From NCBI GenBank assembly GCA_018673255.1, contig JABHDC010000074.1, positions 1 through 64,000 on the forward strand: a stretch of 64,000 bases of DNA, in the 5' to 3' direction. The notes beneath the pieces are model-generated. The model was not told where the DNA came from. It ran no database searches and saw nothing but the letters and a program-made list of their open reading frames with translations. Position numbers and translations under genes: made by a program. Below are positions 1 to 8,543 of this stretch, one piece after another; the stretch's first letter is position 1, and each line of letters opens with the position of its first letter. The DNA comes from Gemmatimonadota bacterium. GTDB lineage: Bacteria; Latescibacterota; UBA2968; UBA8231.

Positions 1-845
1 CCCAGGATCTGCTATGTGTTGATGAGCCGGGGCTGGCAGCCAACCTGCAGTTCCTGGTCGATGCGGGGGTGCAGGTCATCAATGTCGGTGGGGGAACCGG
101 TGAGATCGATGCGCTCACGACCTCAGAACTGGTGCGCATCGCTGAGATCGCCTTTGACACGGTGGGCGATGGTGCGCTGATCACGCCGACCTTGCCGGGC
201 AACACCGGTGCTGCGGTTGAACTGGCGTATCGCTATCGGGACTTGGGTGCACGGGCCTGCCTGGCGATGGCCCCGTATCAGCGACATGGGATCCCGGACG
301 ATCCCCGGGGCATCGCTGACCATCTGCGTGTCATCGGTGAGGCCGTGCCTGAACTCGGCTTGTTACCCTACAACACGCAGGGCTGGTCGGTTGATGTCTT
401 CCAGATGCTGGCCGAGGTGGAAGCCGTGATCGGAGTGAAGGACCCCTGCTTCAACGATCTGCCCCTGTTCCAGGCCATTCAACGATTGGGCGACCGCTTC
501 GTCTGGATCGGCAACAAGCGCCACGATCCGGGTGTTCTGCATCTGCGTTATCAGGCCGGGATCGAAGGATTCACGGCGGGTTTCATCAACTTCGTGCCCC
601 ATGCTGAACTGGAACTTGAGCGACAGGCCAGGGCAGGAGACTGGGAGGGGATGGTCGAAGGGCAGCGCCGGTTGGCGCCACTGGAGCGCCTGCGTAATCA
701 ATTCGGTGATGCCACGATCAAGGCGGGGATGGACCTGGTGGGTCTGGCCGGTGGCCGTGTGCGTCCACCCCGTGTGGATATGTCTGATGAGGGGCGTGAA
801 GCGCTGGCGGATGAGCTTCGAACTACGTGGGGTGTCGGCGGCTGA
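1..845 (+). CDS. Dihydrodipicolinate synthase (DapA/KDG dehydratase) family protein, 5' partial
   Basis: A class I lyase/aldolase-fold protein whose start lies outside the window; the frame is open from base 3. A GGTGE turn near the visible N-terminus, the LPYNT tyrosine region and the IGVKDP segment carrying the Schiff-base lysine are typical of the DHDPS/NAL/KDG-dehydratase superfamily. These enzymes form a lysine imine with a 2-oxo acid and catalyse aldol cleavage, condensation or dehydration. The GGTGE motif is closer to 5-dehydro-4-deoxyglucarate dehydratases than to true DapA, so a role in sugar-acid catabolism is as likely as lysine synthesis. It converges on ispG with a gap of about 35 bp. 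The superfamily is secure; the substrate is not. Confidence 0.85.
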   Translation, partial: QDLLCVDEPGLAANLQFLVDAGVQVINVGGGTGEIDALTTSELVRIAEIAFDTVGDGALITPTLPGNTGAAVELAYRYRDLGARACLAMAPYQRHGIPDDPRGIADHLRVIGEAVPELGLLPYNTQGWSVDVFQMLAEVEAVIGVKDPCFNDLPLFQAIQRLGDRFVWIGNKRHDPGVLHLRYQAGIEGFTAGFINFVPHAELELERQARAGDWEGMVEGQRRLAPLERLRNQFGDATIKAGMDLVGLAGGRVRPPRVDMSDEGREALADELRTTWGVGG

Positions 846-880
846 AGATCAGCGTGAATGGCAGTTGATACGACGAAGAT

Positions 881-2005
881 TCATTCGCCAATGAGTTTGT
901 CGACCTCTTGCTTGAGCACAACCAGCACCTCCTCGTAGCCAAACTGGCCGATGAGTTCGGGGCCGCGCTTGAGGTTGACGAAATTCGGGGCGCACCACAT
1001 CCCCAGATCTGCGTCATCGGTCTCGCCCGGGCCATTCACCCGGCAGCCCATGACGGCGATGGTGATCGCGTGTGATTTGGCGTAGGCGGTTACGTCACGC
1101 ACCTGATGGGCCAACTCGATGAAGGCTTCATTCTCTACCCTCGAGCAGGAAGGGCAGGAGATGATGTTGAGGCCTTCGGGCCGGTATTCGGGGACCGAAC
1201 GGAATCGTCCCGCCTCGATGTCATCGAGTATCTGCCGGCCCGCCGTGATCTCATCTCCCTTGTTGTCGAAGGGCAGGGTCAGGGAAACACGAATCGTGTC
1301 GCCGATTCCAGCCGAGATCAGTTGCTCGAAGGCGATCCGCGTCTTGATGATGCCATCCGGCGGCATGCCCGCCTCGGTGACGCCGAGATGCAGAGGGATT
1401 TCGGGACGCTGGGCCGCGAATCGGCGGTTCGCTTCAATCACCTTGTTCGGGTCTGAATCCTTCAGCGACACGCAGTAACGCGTGAAACCGAGGTCATCGA
1501 GCATCTCGCAGTGTTCGAGGGCCGAGGCGATCATCGGCGAAATCGAGTCATCTGCAGGAAACAATCCCACCTTGTCCGGATCGACAGAGCCGCAGTTCAC
1601 GCCGATACGCATGGCGCAATCGTGGGTTGTGGCCGTCTCGGCGAGGAAGGCCACTTTGTCGCGGATGGGGCGCTCGCGCTCGTGGTGGTAGAGATGGCCC
1701 GGATTGTAACGCAGCTTGGCTACCCAGGGCGCCACGATCGCTGCGAGGCGGTAATTCTCCTGCAGGTCGATCGTCAGCGGGCGATGGGCATGCTCGGCGA
1801 CTTTGGCCAGTGCATCCGTGTCCTTGCGACTGTCGACGGCGACGCGAATCAGGTCGGCGCCCGCCGCTTCCAGCAATTGGATCTGCCGGATCGTGGCCGG
1901 GATATCCTGGGTCTTGGTGGCCGCCATGCTCTGCACGGCGATCGGGTGACCGTTGCCGATCGTCACATCGCCGATCGCTACGGTACGGGTCGGATTGCGC
2001 TGCAT
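881..2005 (-). CDS. ispG: 4-hydroxy-3-methylbut-2-enyl diphosphate synthase (flavodoxin/ferredoxin)
   Basis: IspG (GcpE) converts methylerythritol cyclodiphosphate to HMBPP in the cytosolic MEP isoprenoid pathway using a [4Fe-4S] cluster. The 374-aa length fits the compact bacterial form. The N-terminus begins [15 protein letters not shown] and contains the VQSM family signature of the TIM-barrel domain. Cluster ligands are visible in the C-terminal domain: C284 and C287 (SCPSC), C321 ([10 protein letters not shown]), and E328, which corresponds to the fourth ligand known in this family. The ATG start is preceded by a GAGGAG about 15 nt upstream, which is rather distant. No other MEP gene is in the window. 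Confidence 0.97.
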   Translation of the reverse strand: MQRNPTRTVAIGDVTIGNGHPIAVQSMAATKTQDIPATIRQIQLLEAAGADLIRVAVDSRKDTDALAKVAEHAHRPLTIDLQENYRLAAIVAPWVAKLRYNPGHLYHHERERPIRDKVAFLAETATTHDCAMRIGVNCGSVDPDKVGLFPADDSISPMIASALEHCEMLDDLGFTRYCVSLKDSDPNKVIEANRRFAAQRPEIPLHLGVTEAGMPPDGIIKTRIAFEQLISAGIGDTIRVSLTLPFDNKGDEITAGRQILDDIEAGRFRSVPEYRPEGLNIISCPSCSRVENEAFIELAHQVRDVTAYAKSHAITIAVMGCRVNGPGETDDADLGMWCAPNFVNLKRGPELIGQFGYEEVLVVLKQEVDKLIGE

Positions 2006-2086
2006 CGTGATACCCGGTAACTCCTCGTTGCTGGGTGAGTCTTCTCACGAAAAATAAGGACAACCGATACTTCCTGCGTCTTGAGG

Positions 2087-2252
2087 TCAGCAGGTCCCGG
2101 TCATGATCAGTCTCGCCGCCGCCGGTGGCTCGATTTCGTGCGTCCACAGGTCAGCCATCGTGCGGCCCTGGTGGAGGATCGTCTAGCCGGTTCGGCGACG
2201 CGATACATGTGATCGAGATTGTGCGTGATGTAGATGACAGCGAGTCCCCGCT
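2087..2252 (-). pseudogene. Remnant of a sugar-type ABC transporter ATPase, C-terminal part, frameshifted
   Basis: Read on the minus strand, one frame gives GLAVIYITHNLDHMYRVAE, which closely matches the H-loop switch region of sugar-importer ATPases (RbsA/FrcA type). A one-base shift near 2176-2182 moves into a second frame reading ILHQGRTMADLWT and ending LIMTGTC followed by a stop at 2087. This matches the usual C-terminal region of the same family. Walker A, the signature motif and Walker B are all absent, so only about 50 codons of the 3' end survive. It lies upstream of ispG and within the untranslated region before the indolepyruvate oxidoreductase, consistent with deletion of an ancestral transporter operon. 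The identification rests on motif recognition in two frames. Confidence 0.6.
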
Positions 2253-2282
2253 GCCATTCATTTCGACCTGCGGGCAACCGCC

Positions 2283-2311
2283 TTGCCGCGCTCAACCAGC
2301 GCTCATATACT
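2283..2311 (+). promoter_or_regulatory. Sigma70-type promoter for the indolepyruvate oxidoreductase gene
   Basis: A TTGCCG -35 box (2283-2288) and a TATACT -10 box (2306-2311) are separated by 17 bp and lie about 45 bp before the ATG at 2357. The match was found by eye. Confidence 0.55.
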
Positions 2312-2356
2312 CATGGCAACCGTAGTAAAAACCACAACATAGAGCCGGAACGTCTG

Positions 2357-5300
2357 ATGGATTCGGTCGCCTGGACCGACAGATATGCCCGTGTGGACGG
2401 TCGCGTATTCCTCACCGGGATGCAGGCCATCATACGCCTGCTGATCGATAAGCAGCGACACGATGGGCTACATGCCGAGGCGGTGAACCAGACCTTCGTC
2501 ACCGGCTACGAGGGGTCTCCGCTGGGCGGGCTCGATCTGGAAGTGGTCGATCACCTCGACACGCTCAACCAACTCGGCCGTACGATTCACCAGTTCGGTA
2601 TCAACGAGAAGACAGCCATCTCCGCGATCCTGGGAAGTCAGTATGCCCCCAGTGGTGATGTGGATGCCTTCTGGTATGGCAAGGCCCACGGGACGCAGTG
2701 GATACCCGACGAGACCTGGCTCGCCAATCTGGCAGGCTCCGCGCGGCACGGCTCGATGGTTCTCCTGTGTGGAGAAGACCACCGGTCGAAGTCTTCCGTA
2801 TCACCGGGGACCAGCGACTGGGCGTTGCGTTCGAGTTTCGTTCCCATCTTCTATCCCAGTTCGGTCGCCGAGATCATCGAATTGGGCATGCATGCCATCC
2901 ACCTGAGCCGTTGGCTCGGTGTCGTGACTGCGATGAAGCTGGTCACCCCTGTGTGTGACGGTGGCAGCACGATCGATCTGGCATCCGTTGCCGTGAATCC
3001 GCAGCGGCCGCAGGTATATGAGAAACGTTTCAATCCCATCGTCATGGCTCTCGGGGCGCTGCCCATGCAGCAGGAGCTGGTGGAGACGAAACTACCCCTC
3101 GTTGAGGCCTATCTGCGGGCCAATGATCTGAACCGAACCCACTGGACCGAAGCCGGCGGATCTGTGGGTATCATCACCACAGGCAAGAGCTTCGTCGACG
3201 TGGAGCAGGCGCTGGATCTGCTCGGCCTGCGCGTACCGACACTGCAACTGCGTGTCAGCTGGCCCCTCGACACGCAGGCGATCAGCCACTTCGCCAGCGC
3301 GCACCACCTTGAGACGATCTATGTCGTGGAAGAGCCTGGCCCCTTCGTTGAGGAAGGCGTGAAGGCGGCGCTGCTGGGTTCGGGTACCATTCGCGGCGTC
3401 TACGGTGAGCGTGATGAGTCCGGCGCACCGCTGATTCCATCCTTTGGTGAGGTCGATCCTGAAGTCCTGGCGCAGCGATTGGCGCCCCGTCTGCGAATTG
3501 GCGCTGGCGCCAGCGTGGCGCTGGGGCGCCTCGATGAGATCGAGGCCCGTACGTTTGCGCCCGTACCGAAGGTGACGCCCATGTCGTGCGGCGGCTGCCC
3601 CTACAACACATTCCGCGATCTGCGCGGCGAGAAGCCGGGGGGAGCGATCGGCTGCAGTTCGATTCGCGCGATCGATGCCTACGACAACGGGGTGCGCTAT
3701 ATCCCCACCATGGGGGCGGGTGGTTCCATCTACTCCGGGACGGCCCCATTCAACGACAACCAGCATATCTACCAGTATCTGGGAGATGGCAGCTACTTCC
3801 ACAGCGGACGTGGCGCGATCCAGAGCTGTGTGCAGGGCGGTGTGAATATCACCTTTCTCCTGCTCTACAACGGGGCTGTGGCACTGACGGGCGGCCAGCG
3901 TCCGGCGGGCCAGCGCACGGTGAGTGAAGTCGTGGCTGAGTTGCTTGCTCTCGGGGTGGGCACGGTGGGTGTCGTGGGTGAGTCCGCCGGGGTGATCGAG
4001 CGTCCGCGAGTTCGCCAATACACCCTGGCCCAGCACGAGCGTGCCCTGGACGAATTCCGCCAGCTGGGCGGCACGACGGTCATCATCCTCGACAAGGAAT
4101 GCGCCACGGAGAAGGGGAGACGTCACCGTCGACAGGGGATATTGCCCTCCCGCTATGTCATGATCGATGAAGAGATCTGTGAGGGCTGTGGTGACTGCTA
4201 CCGCCAATCAGAGGGGTGTGCCGCACTCTATCGTGTGCCGACGCCCTTTGGTGACAAGACGCAGGTGCGACAGTCCTCCTGTGACCAGGACGGTCTGTGC
4301 ATCGATGGCGAGTGCCCCTCCTTTGTGCAGGTGATTCCTACCGAAGGGACCACGTGGCGCCGACAGTTCTCTGCGCAGAGCATCGATGATCTGCACCCGC
4401 AATTGCCGCCACCACCGGATCGTGGTCTGTTACGCGACCAGGAGATCTACACGCTTCTTGCCGTGGGGCGCGGTGGAACGGGTGTCGTGACGATTTCTCA
4501 CGTGCTGGCCTACGCGGCCATGCTCGAGGGGCTGCACGTGTATCTGTCGAACAACACGGGGTTGGCGCAGAAGGGTGGCCCCGTGGAGGCGCCGATGCAG
4601 TTCAGCAGAAAGCGACAACCCGTCTTCCACCGTCTGCTGCCTGGCAGCGCCGATCTGTATCTGGGGTATGACCTGTTCCGTGCAGCGGAGCCACAGAATC
4701 TGCGCTATGCCGATACAGCCCGATCCCTGGCCGTGGTCAGCACAACGCGGATCCCGACAGCAGAGCAGAATCGCCACCCGGAGACCGATTTCCCGGCGCC
4801 GGACCGGTTGCTGCAGATCATCGACGCGTGTACGCAGGGAACAGAATCGGTTGAGCTGGATACGTACTGGCTGTCAGAGCATCTCTTCGGTGACACGCTG
4901 TTCGCGAACATTATCCTGCTCGGTGCAGCCTGCCAGGCGGGGGCTCTGCCGGTCAGTCCCGAGTCTATTGAGGCGGGGCTCGAACTCAATGGCAAACAGG
5001 TGGAAGCCAATGTCCAGGCCTTCCGCTGGGGTCGCTTGTGGGTGAGTGATCGGGAGAAGGTTGAGGCTGTCCTGGGGCCGATCGAGCCCTCGCCCCAACG
5101 TATCCTGGAGGAGCAGCGGCAGGGCCTGGCCCCTCGGGCACGAGCCGCCCACGATGATGTACTGGCAACACTGGATCTGCCCGAATCGGAATCGGGAGAG
5201 ATCAGCCGACGATGGCGACACCTGATCGACTACCAGGATGAGTCGTGGGCCCACAGGTACGCGCAGATCATCGGGAAGGTGCGCGAGGCGGAACGCCGCC

Positions 5301-5812
5301 TCGATCAGGGAACCGAATTCACCATGGCTGTTGCTCGCAGCCTGCACCAGCTGATGACCTATAAGGATGAATACGAGGTCGCCCGGCTGATCGCGGATGG
5401 GGCCATGCGAGAGAGGATTGCCGAGCGATTCGAGGGGGAAGTGCGTATCGAGAGATATCTGCACCCGCCTATGCTACGGCGGTTGGGTGTGGGTAAGATC
5501 AGCGTCGGGGCGTGGGTCAGGCCGGTGATGGGGGTGCTCTACCGCCTGCGTCGCCTGCGAGGCCGCTCCTGGGATCCATTCGGTCACAGTGATTGCCGGC
5601 GACTGGAACGTGAACTGATCGGCTGGTTCACTGTGGTGGTGGAGGATCTCATCCATCGAGTCGACCGTTCGAATGTGCAGGCCTGTGCTCGAATCAGCGC
5701 CCTGCCCCTTGAAATCAGAGGCTTCGAAGCGGTCAAGATCGATGCGGCAGCCAAGATCCAGCATCAAGTGACGGTGGAACTGGCTGCACTCGATGCTCTC
5801 AGGCGAGGGTGA
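2357..5812 (+). CDS. Indolepyruvate ferredoxin oxidoreductase, fused alpha/gamma type
   Basis: Predicted to oxidatively decarboxylate arylpyruvates or branched 2-oxo acids to acyl-CoA, reducing ferredoxin. At 1151 aa it fits the long single-chain IOR. In order: a pyrimidine-binding TPP domain (about 1-400), a TPP-binding domain with GDGSYFHSG and LYNGAVALTGGQ (about 440-600), a ferredoxin-like segment starting CEGCGDC with further cysteines (about 605-660), a gamma domain starting VGRGGTGVVT and containing NTGLAQKGGP (about 700-880), and a C-terminal extension typical of the fused form. The ATG at 2357 is chosen because the homologous region starts there, after a GGAA; the longer reading frame has low-complexity sequence upstream. 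It suggests anaerobic or micro-oxic amino-acid catabolism. Its end overlaps the convergent gene by 14 bp. Confidence 0.93.
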   Translation: MDSVAWTDRYARVDGRVFLTGMQAIIRLLIDKQRHDGLHAEAVNQTFVTGYEGSPLGGLDLEVVDHLDTLNQLGRTIHQFGINEKTAISAILGSQYAPSGDVDAFWYGKAHGTQWIPDETWLANLAGSARHGSMVLLCGEDHRSKSSVSPGTSDWALRSSFVPIFYPSSVAEIIELGMHAIHLSRWLGVVTAMKLVTPVCDGGSTIDLASVAVNPQRPQVYEKRFNPIVMALGALPMQQELVETKLPLVEAYLRANDLNRTHWTEAGGSVGIITTGKSFVDVEQALDLLGLRVPTLQLRVSWPLDTQAISHFASAHHLETIYVVEEPGPFVEEGVKAALLGSGTIRGVYGERDESGAPLIPSFGEVDPEVLAQRLAPRLRIGAGASVALGRLDEIEARTFAPVPKVTPMSCGGCPYNTFRDLRGEKPGGAIGCSSIRAIDAYDNGVRYIPTMGAGGSIYSGTAPFNDNQHIYQYLGDGSYFHSGRGAIQSCVQGGVNITFLLLYNGAVALTGGQRPAGQRTVSEVVAELLALGVGTVGVVGESAGVIERPRVRQYTLAQHERALDEFRQLGGTTVIILDKECATEKGRRHRRQGILPSRYVMIDEEICEGCGDCYRQSEGCAALYRVPTPFGDKTQVRQSSCDQDGLCIDGECPSFVQVIPTEGTTWRRQFSAQSIDDLHPQLPPPPDRGLLRDQEIYTLLAVGRGGTGVVTISHVLAYAAMLEGLHVYLSNNTGLAQKGGPVEAPMQFSRKRQPVFHRLLPGSADLYLGYDLFRAAEPQNLRYADTARSLAVVSTTRIPTAEQNRHPETDFPAPDRLLQIIDACTQGTESVELDTYWLSEHLFGDTLFANIILLGAACQAGALPVSPESIEAGLELNGKQVEANVQAFRWGRLWVSDREKVEAVLGPIEPSPQRILEEQRQGLAPRARAAHDDVLATLDLPESESGEISRRWRHLIDYQDESWAHRYAQIIGKVREAERRLDQGTEFTMAVARSLHQLMTYKDEYEVARLIADGAMRERIAERFEGEVRIERYLHPPMLRRLGVGKISVGAWVRPVMGVLYRLRRLRGRSWDPFGHSDCRRLERELIGWFTVVVEDLIHRVDRSNVQACARISALPLEIRGFEAVKIDAAAKIQHQVTVELAALDALRRG

Positions 5813-6662
5813 TGGTCGTCCCCTGACGGGCGCCGCGGCGGATCATCCGCAGCAGTTGATCTGCAGTGAAAGGGATCAGGCTTCCATCATCTGCCACCCC
5901 GGTGAGTACCGGATCTGCAAACCCCGGATCGGTCAGACTGACTTGCGTCCATCGCCACAGCGGATTCGTGTCGATCGCCTGTGGTATGTCGACTCCCGTT
6001 GCACTCACCAGCGTCGTGCCTGCACTCATCGCCTCCGAGGACAGTGTGCCGCCAGTACCGACCAGCATGCGATCCACGTGCTGGGCATCCGGCTGTGGTG
6101 TGACGACAAGTTGGGCGTGGCTTCCATCCGAACCCAGCAGATGCAGGGTGGTGTGCCAACCTCGCCTCGCGCCCAGCCGGTGCACGTTGAGTCGGGCTGA
6201 AGCGATAGGTGCAGCCAGGGCCATCTGAGCTTCCTGTGATGCTTCCCACAGAGTCCACCACGTCTGCATCAGGCCTGCGGCGCCGCCGCCACTCACGCGT
6301 CGGTAGAATACGCAGCTTCCGAAGGCTGGCCGTTGTCGCAGAGACAGCAGGCGTCGCCACTGTCCATCGTGCTGCCAGACTGGGTCATGACCCTTGGCCG
6401 CATTGGGGAGTGGCCCGGCAGCCAGAATCGGGATCTTGCCTGTCTGGCATCGGTGCACATCCTCGGCCAGGTTCGAGGACGGTGTCATCATCAGGACACC
6501 ATCGGTGTCAGACGTGATGGCTTGGTCCAGATTCGGGGCCCACGGCAGTTGGGAGGTCGGGCGTCGAGGTCGCCACACCAGGACCAGACCATCTACACAT
6601 TCACGGAGCTTTGTCACGACGCCCATCTGATGCGCCGCTGCAATGACGACGAGTCGTGTCAT
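5799..6662 (-). CDS. Unassigned 287-aa protein, degenerate Gfo/Idh/MocA-like
   Basis: I do not recognise a characterised family. The N-terminus (MTRLVVIAAAHQMG) resembles a Rossmann first strand but lacks GxGxxG. A later stretch, TPSSNLAEDVHRCQTGK followed by ILAAGPLP, has the spacing of the Gfo/Idh/MocA segment in which a TP..H signature precedes a GKHV..EKP loop. The catalytic EKP lysine is replaced here. It overlaps the upstream Gfo/Idh/MocA gene by ATGA (6659-6662), so the two are probably translationally coupled and may work together. The best inference is a diverged, possibly non-catalytic paralogue acting as a subunit or sugar-binding partner. Confidence 0.6.
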   Translation of the reverse strand: MTRLVVIAAAHQMGVVTKLRECVDGLVLVWRPRRPTSQLPWAPNLDQAITSDTDGVLMMTPSSNLAEDVHRCQTGKIPILAAGPLPNAAKGHDPVWQHDGQWRRLLSLRQRPAFGSCVFYRRVSGGGAAGLMQTWWTLWEASQEAQMALAAPIASARLNVHRLGARRGWHTTLHLLGSDGSHAQLVVTPQPDAQHVDRMLVGTGGTLSSEAMSAGTTLVSATGVDIPQAIDTNPLWRWTQVSLTDPGFADPVLTGVADDGSLIPFTADQLLRMIRRGARQGTTITLA

Positions 6663-7813
6663 TCTGATGACCCCCGTGTCAGGGGAAGAGTCACCTCTCG
6701 ACCCGTTGCCATGGACCTGTAACCGGCGAGGAGGATCTCCATGTTGTCGCGCGCATCCCTCACGCTGTATAGCGGGGGACGCTGGTTTTGGAGGGCATCG
6801 ATCAGATCATCCAGGCCGGTGGCCAGACCGGCTGGATCATCATCTATAGGGGGATGAAGGGCGGGCGCGCCCGTGGCCCAACCCATTGGATCGTTGGGGG
6901 ATGGAGGCGTCCCAAGATCGGCGACATCCTGTCCGAGGAAGGCCTGGACGGCCGGTCGCTTCGCATCGATCACGGCCGTCGCTTCGGATCCGACAAGCCA
7001 GGCGCGACTCGGGCCACCGGCCGGATGTGAGCCGAGTCCGACCCGTCCAGCACTGAGCGTGCCCAGCCGCCCCTCATCATCGATGAGTGTCAGTGCGGCG
7101 AAGTCGTCGGCACCTCGAGCCGCATGTTCGGGGAAGAAATGGGCCCCGCCTGTGCCGTGCACACGGGTGGCGGCCCCCAGGGCCGCCTGCAGCAATCCCA
7201 CGCTGTAGGAACCGATTGTGAGTAGTTCACGTTTCAGTTCGGGGTATTTCCAGGTGCCTTCGTCGGCTCCCAGAAATGGCAGGCATCTGTCGATGGTGCG
7301 TGGCATGCCCTTGGCGAAATGCAGATCGACGTGGCAACCCAGCAATTCCCCGAGGGCGCCAGACTCCAGAATGGGTCGTGCCTGGCGCAGCAGCGATCCA
7401 TAGGCATAGCTGGGTACGATGGCGGTCACACCGGCACGCTCGATGGCGTCGATGGCGGCGTCGTATTCCTCGAGGGTTGCTCCGAGGAATTTGTCGATCC
7501 ACAGGTGTTTGCCGGCATCGGCGCTTGCCTGGATCAGTTGGCTGCGTCGCTCGATATCGTGGGCAATGCTGACGATATCGACATCATCCCGCGCCAGAGC
7601 CTGATCGACGTCCGGGACATAAGGCACACCGAGCTGGTCGGCCCAGAGTCGGTTCAACTGGCGCAGATCTCCATCGATGGCCGTATCGTCATCGGCGATG
7701 GCCACGATGCGAGTCTGTGGGTGTTTCGCGTAGAGTGAGACGAAGTTGCGTTGATGAGAGTGGCGGCTGAAACTGAGCAGCAGCACGCCATAGGGATCTG
7801 TGGTGTCGGGCAT
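6659..7813 (-). CDS. Gfo/Idh/MocA family NAD(P)-dependent oxidoreductase
   Basis: A 384-aa cytosolic sugar or polyol dehydrogenase family protein. The N-terminal Rossmann domain has strands around LLLSFSRHSHQRNF and IVAIADDD. The Gfo/Idh middle signature is recognisable: DDVDIVSIAHDIE, then DAGKHLWIDKFLG, where DKF replaces the usual EKP but keeps the lysine. A C-terminal alpha/beta substrate domain follows. The ATG at 7813 is preferred over the upstream start at 7888 because it has a purine-rich leader, and the extra 25 residues would be basic and would cross a terminator hairpin. The gene is coupled to the degenerate paralogue downstream. The substrate cannot be inferred. Confidence 0.85.
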   Translation of the reverse strand: MPDTTDPYGVLLLSFSRHSHQRNFVSLYAKHPQTRIVAIADDDTAIDGDLRQLNRLWADQLGVPYVPDVDQALARDDVDIVSIAHDIERRSQLIQASADAGKHLWIDKFLGATLEEYDAAIDAIERAGVTAIVPSYAYGSLLRQARPILESGALGELLGCHVDLHFAKGMPRTIDRCLPFLGADEGTWKYPELKRELLTIGSYSVGLLQAALGAATRVHGTGGAHFFPEHAARGADDFAALTLIDDEGRLGTLSAGRVGLGSHPAGGPSRAWLVGSEATAVIDAKRPAVQAFLGQDVADLGTPPSPNDPMGWATGAPALHPPIDDDPAGLATGLDDLIDALQNQRPPLYSVRDARDNMEILLAGYRSMATGREVTLPLTRGSSE

Positions 7814-7835
7814 CGCCTGCTTCTTTCTGGGACGG

Positions 7836-7880
7836 ACATAAAAACGGCCCCGCCGGACTACAGTGTCACGTCGGGGCCGT
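7836..7880 (-). terminator. Intrinsic terminator after the coiled-coil gene
   Basis: A 9-bp perfect inverted repeat, ACGGCCCCG (7844-7852) and CGGGGCCGT (7872-7880), is followed in the minus direction by TTTTTATG. It lies between the coiled-coil gene and the oxidoreductase, so it should end the MamK-like transcription unit. Confidence 0.8.
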
Positions 7881-7931
7881 GGGCGCAAGCGGGGTGTCGT
7901 TGCCGCTGATGTTGATGAGATCGAGGAGGCG

Positions 7932-8468
7932 CTACCAGCGCGTCAGATTCCCCATGATCTTGTCGAGATCCTTCTGGAGTTCCTGCTTCTCATTCTCCAG
8001 TTCACCCACTCGGTCCTCACACTGCTGCACGGCCGAGGCCATCTCAGAGAGACGCTGCTCCAACTGCGCAGAGCGTTCGGCCAACTTGGAGTTCTGATCG
8101 GTGGTCTCGGCGCGCTGACGCTGCTTTTCGTCCAACTCCTGGCGCAGGGTCGTGATACGGACCTCGGTGTCACGAATCTTGCGCTCCGCCTCGTCCTGCA
8201 GTCGGCCTCCCTCTTCCTGCAGTTTCTGTTCCAGTCGTTTCCGCTCTTCTTCGAGGGCGCGCTCCTTCGACTGCAACTCATCCGCGAGTGTGGAGGTCTT
8301 CGACTCCATCTCCTGCATCTGCAGAGCCTGCTCTTCCGTCTTGTTCTCCGCTTCCTGGCGCTGACTGACCTCCATATCCAGCATCTGGTGCATGCGTGCG
8401 ATCTCGTCCCGTTGCCGGGTGAGTTCCGCTTTCAGCCGAGATGATGTCAGGAATGCAAGAATTCCCAT
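7932..8468 (-). CDS. Coiled-coil protein downstream of a MamK-like actin
   Basis: A 178-aa protein that is almost entirely predicted alpha-helical coiled coil: after a short N-terminus (MGILAFLTSSRLKAEL) the sequence is dominated by E, K, Q and R with regularly spaced leucines, for example in LEEERKRLEQKLQEE. It has no signal peptide or membrane span beyond the weak hydrophobic first seven residues, and no enzymatic motif. It follows the MamK-like gene with a 75-bp gap and is closed by an intrinsic terminator, so the two probably form a bicistronic unit. An inferred role is filament adaptor, crosslinker or cargo tether. No specific family can be named. Confidence 0.8.
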   Translation of the reverse strand: MGILAFLTSSRLKAELTRQRDEIARMHQMLDMEVSQRQEAENKTEEQALQMQEMESKTSTLADELQSKERALEEERKRLEQKLQEEGGRLQDEAERKIRDTEVRITTLRQELDEKQRQRAETTDQNSKLAERSAQLEQRLSEMASAVQQCEDRVGELENEKQELQKDLDKIMGNLTRW

Positions 8469-8543
8469 GGTTTCTCTACACTCCTGCCGCGATAGGGGCG
8501 AGGGCGACGCGAGAATCTGAGGGGCGCAGGAGGATATTCGTGA

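Noticed and set aside
3092..4207. 371-aa open frame on the minus strand
   Set aside because: Antisense to the indolepyruvate oxidoreductase; no domain or ribosome-binding site.
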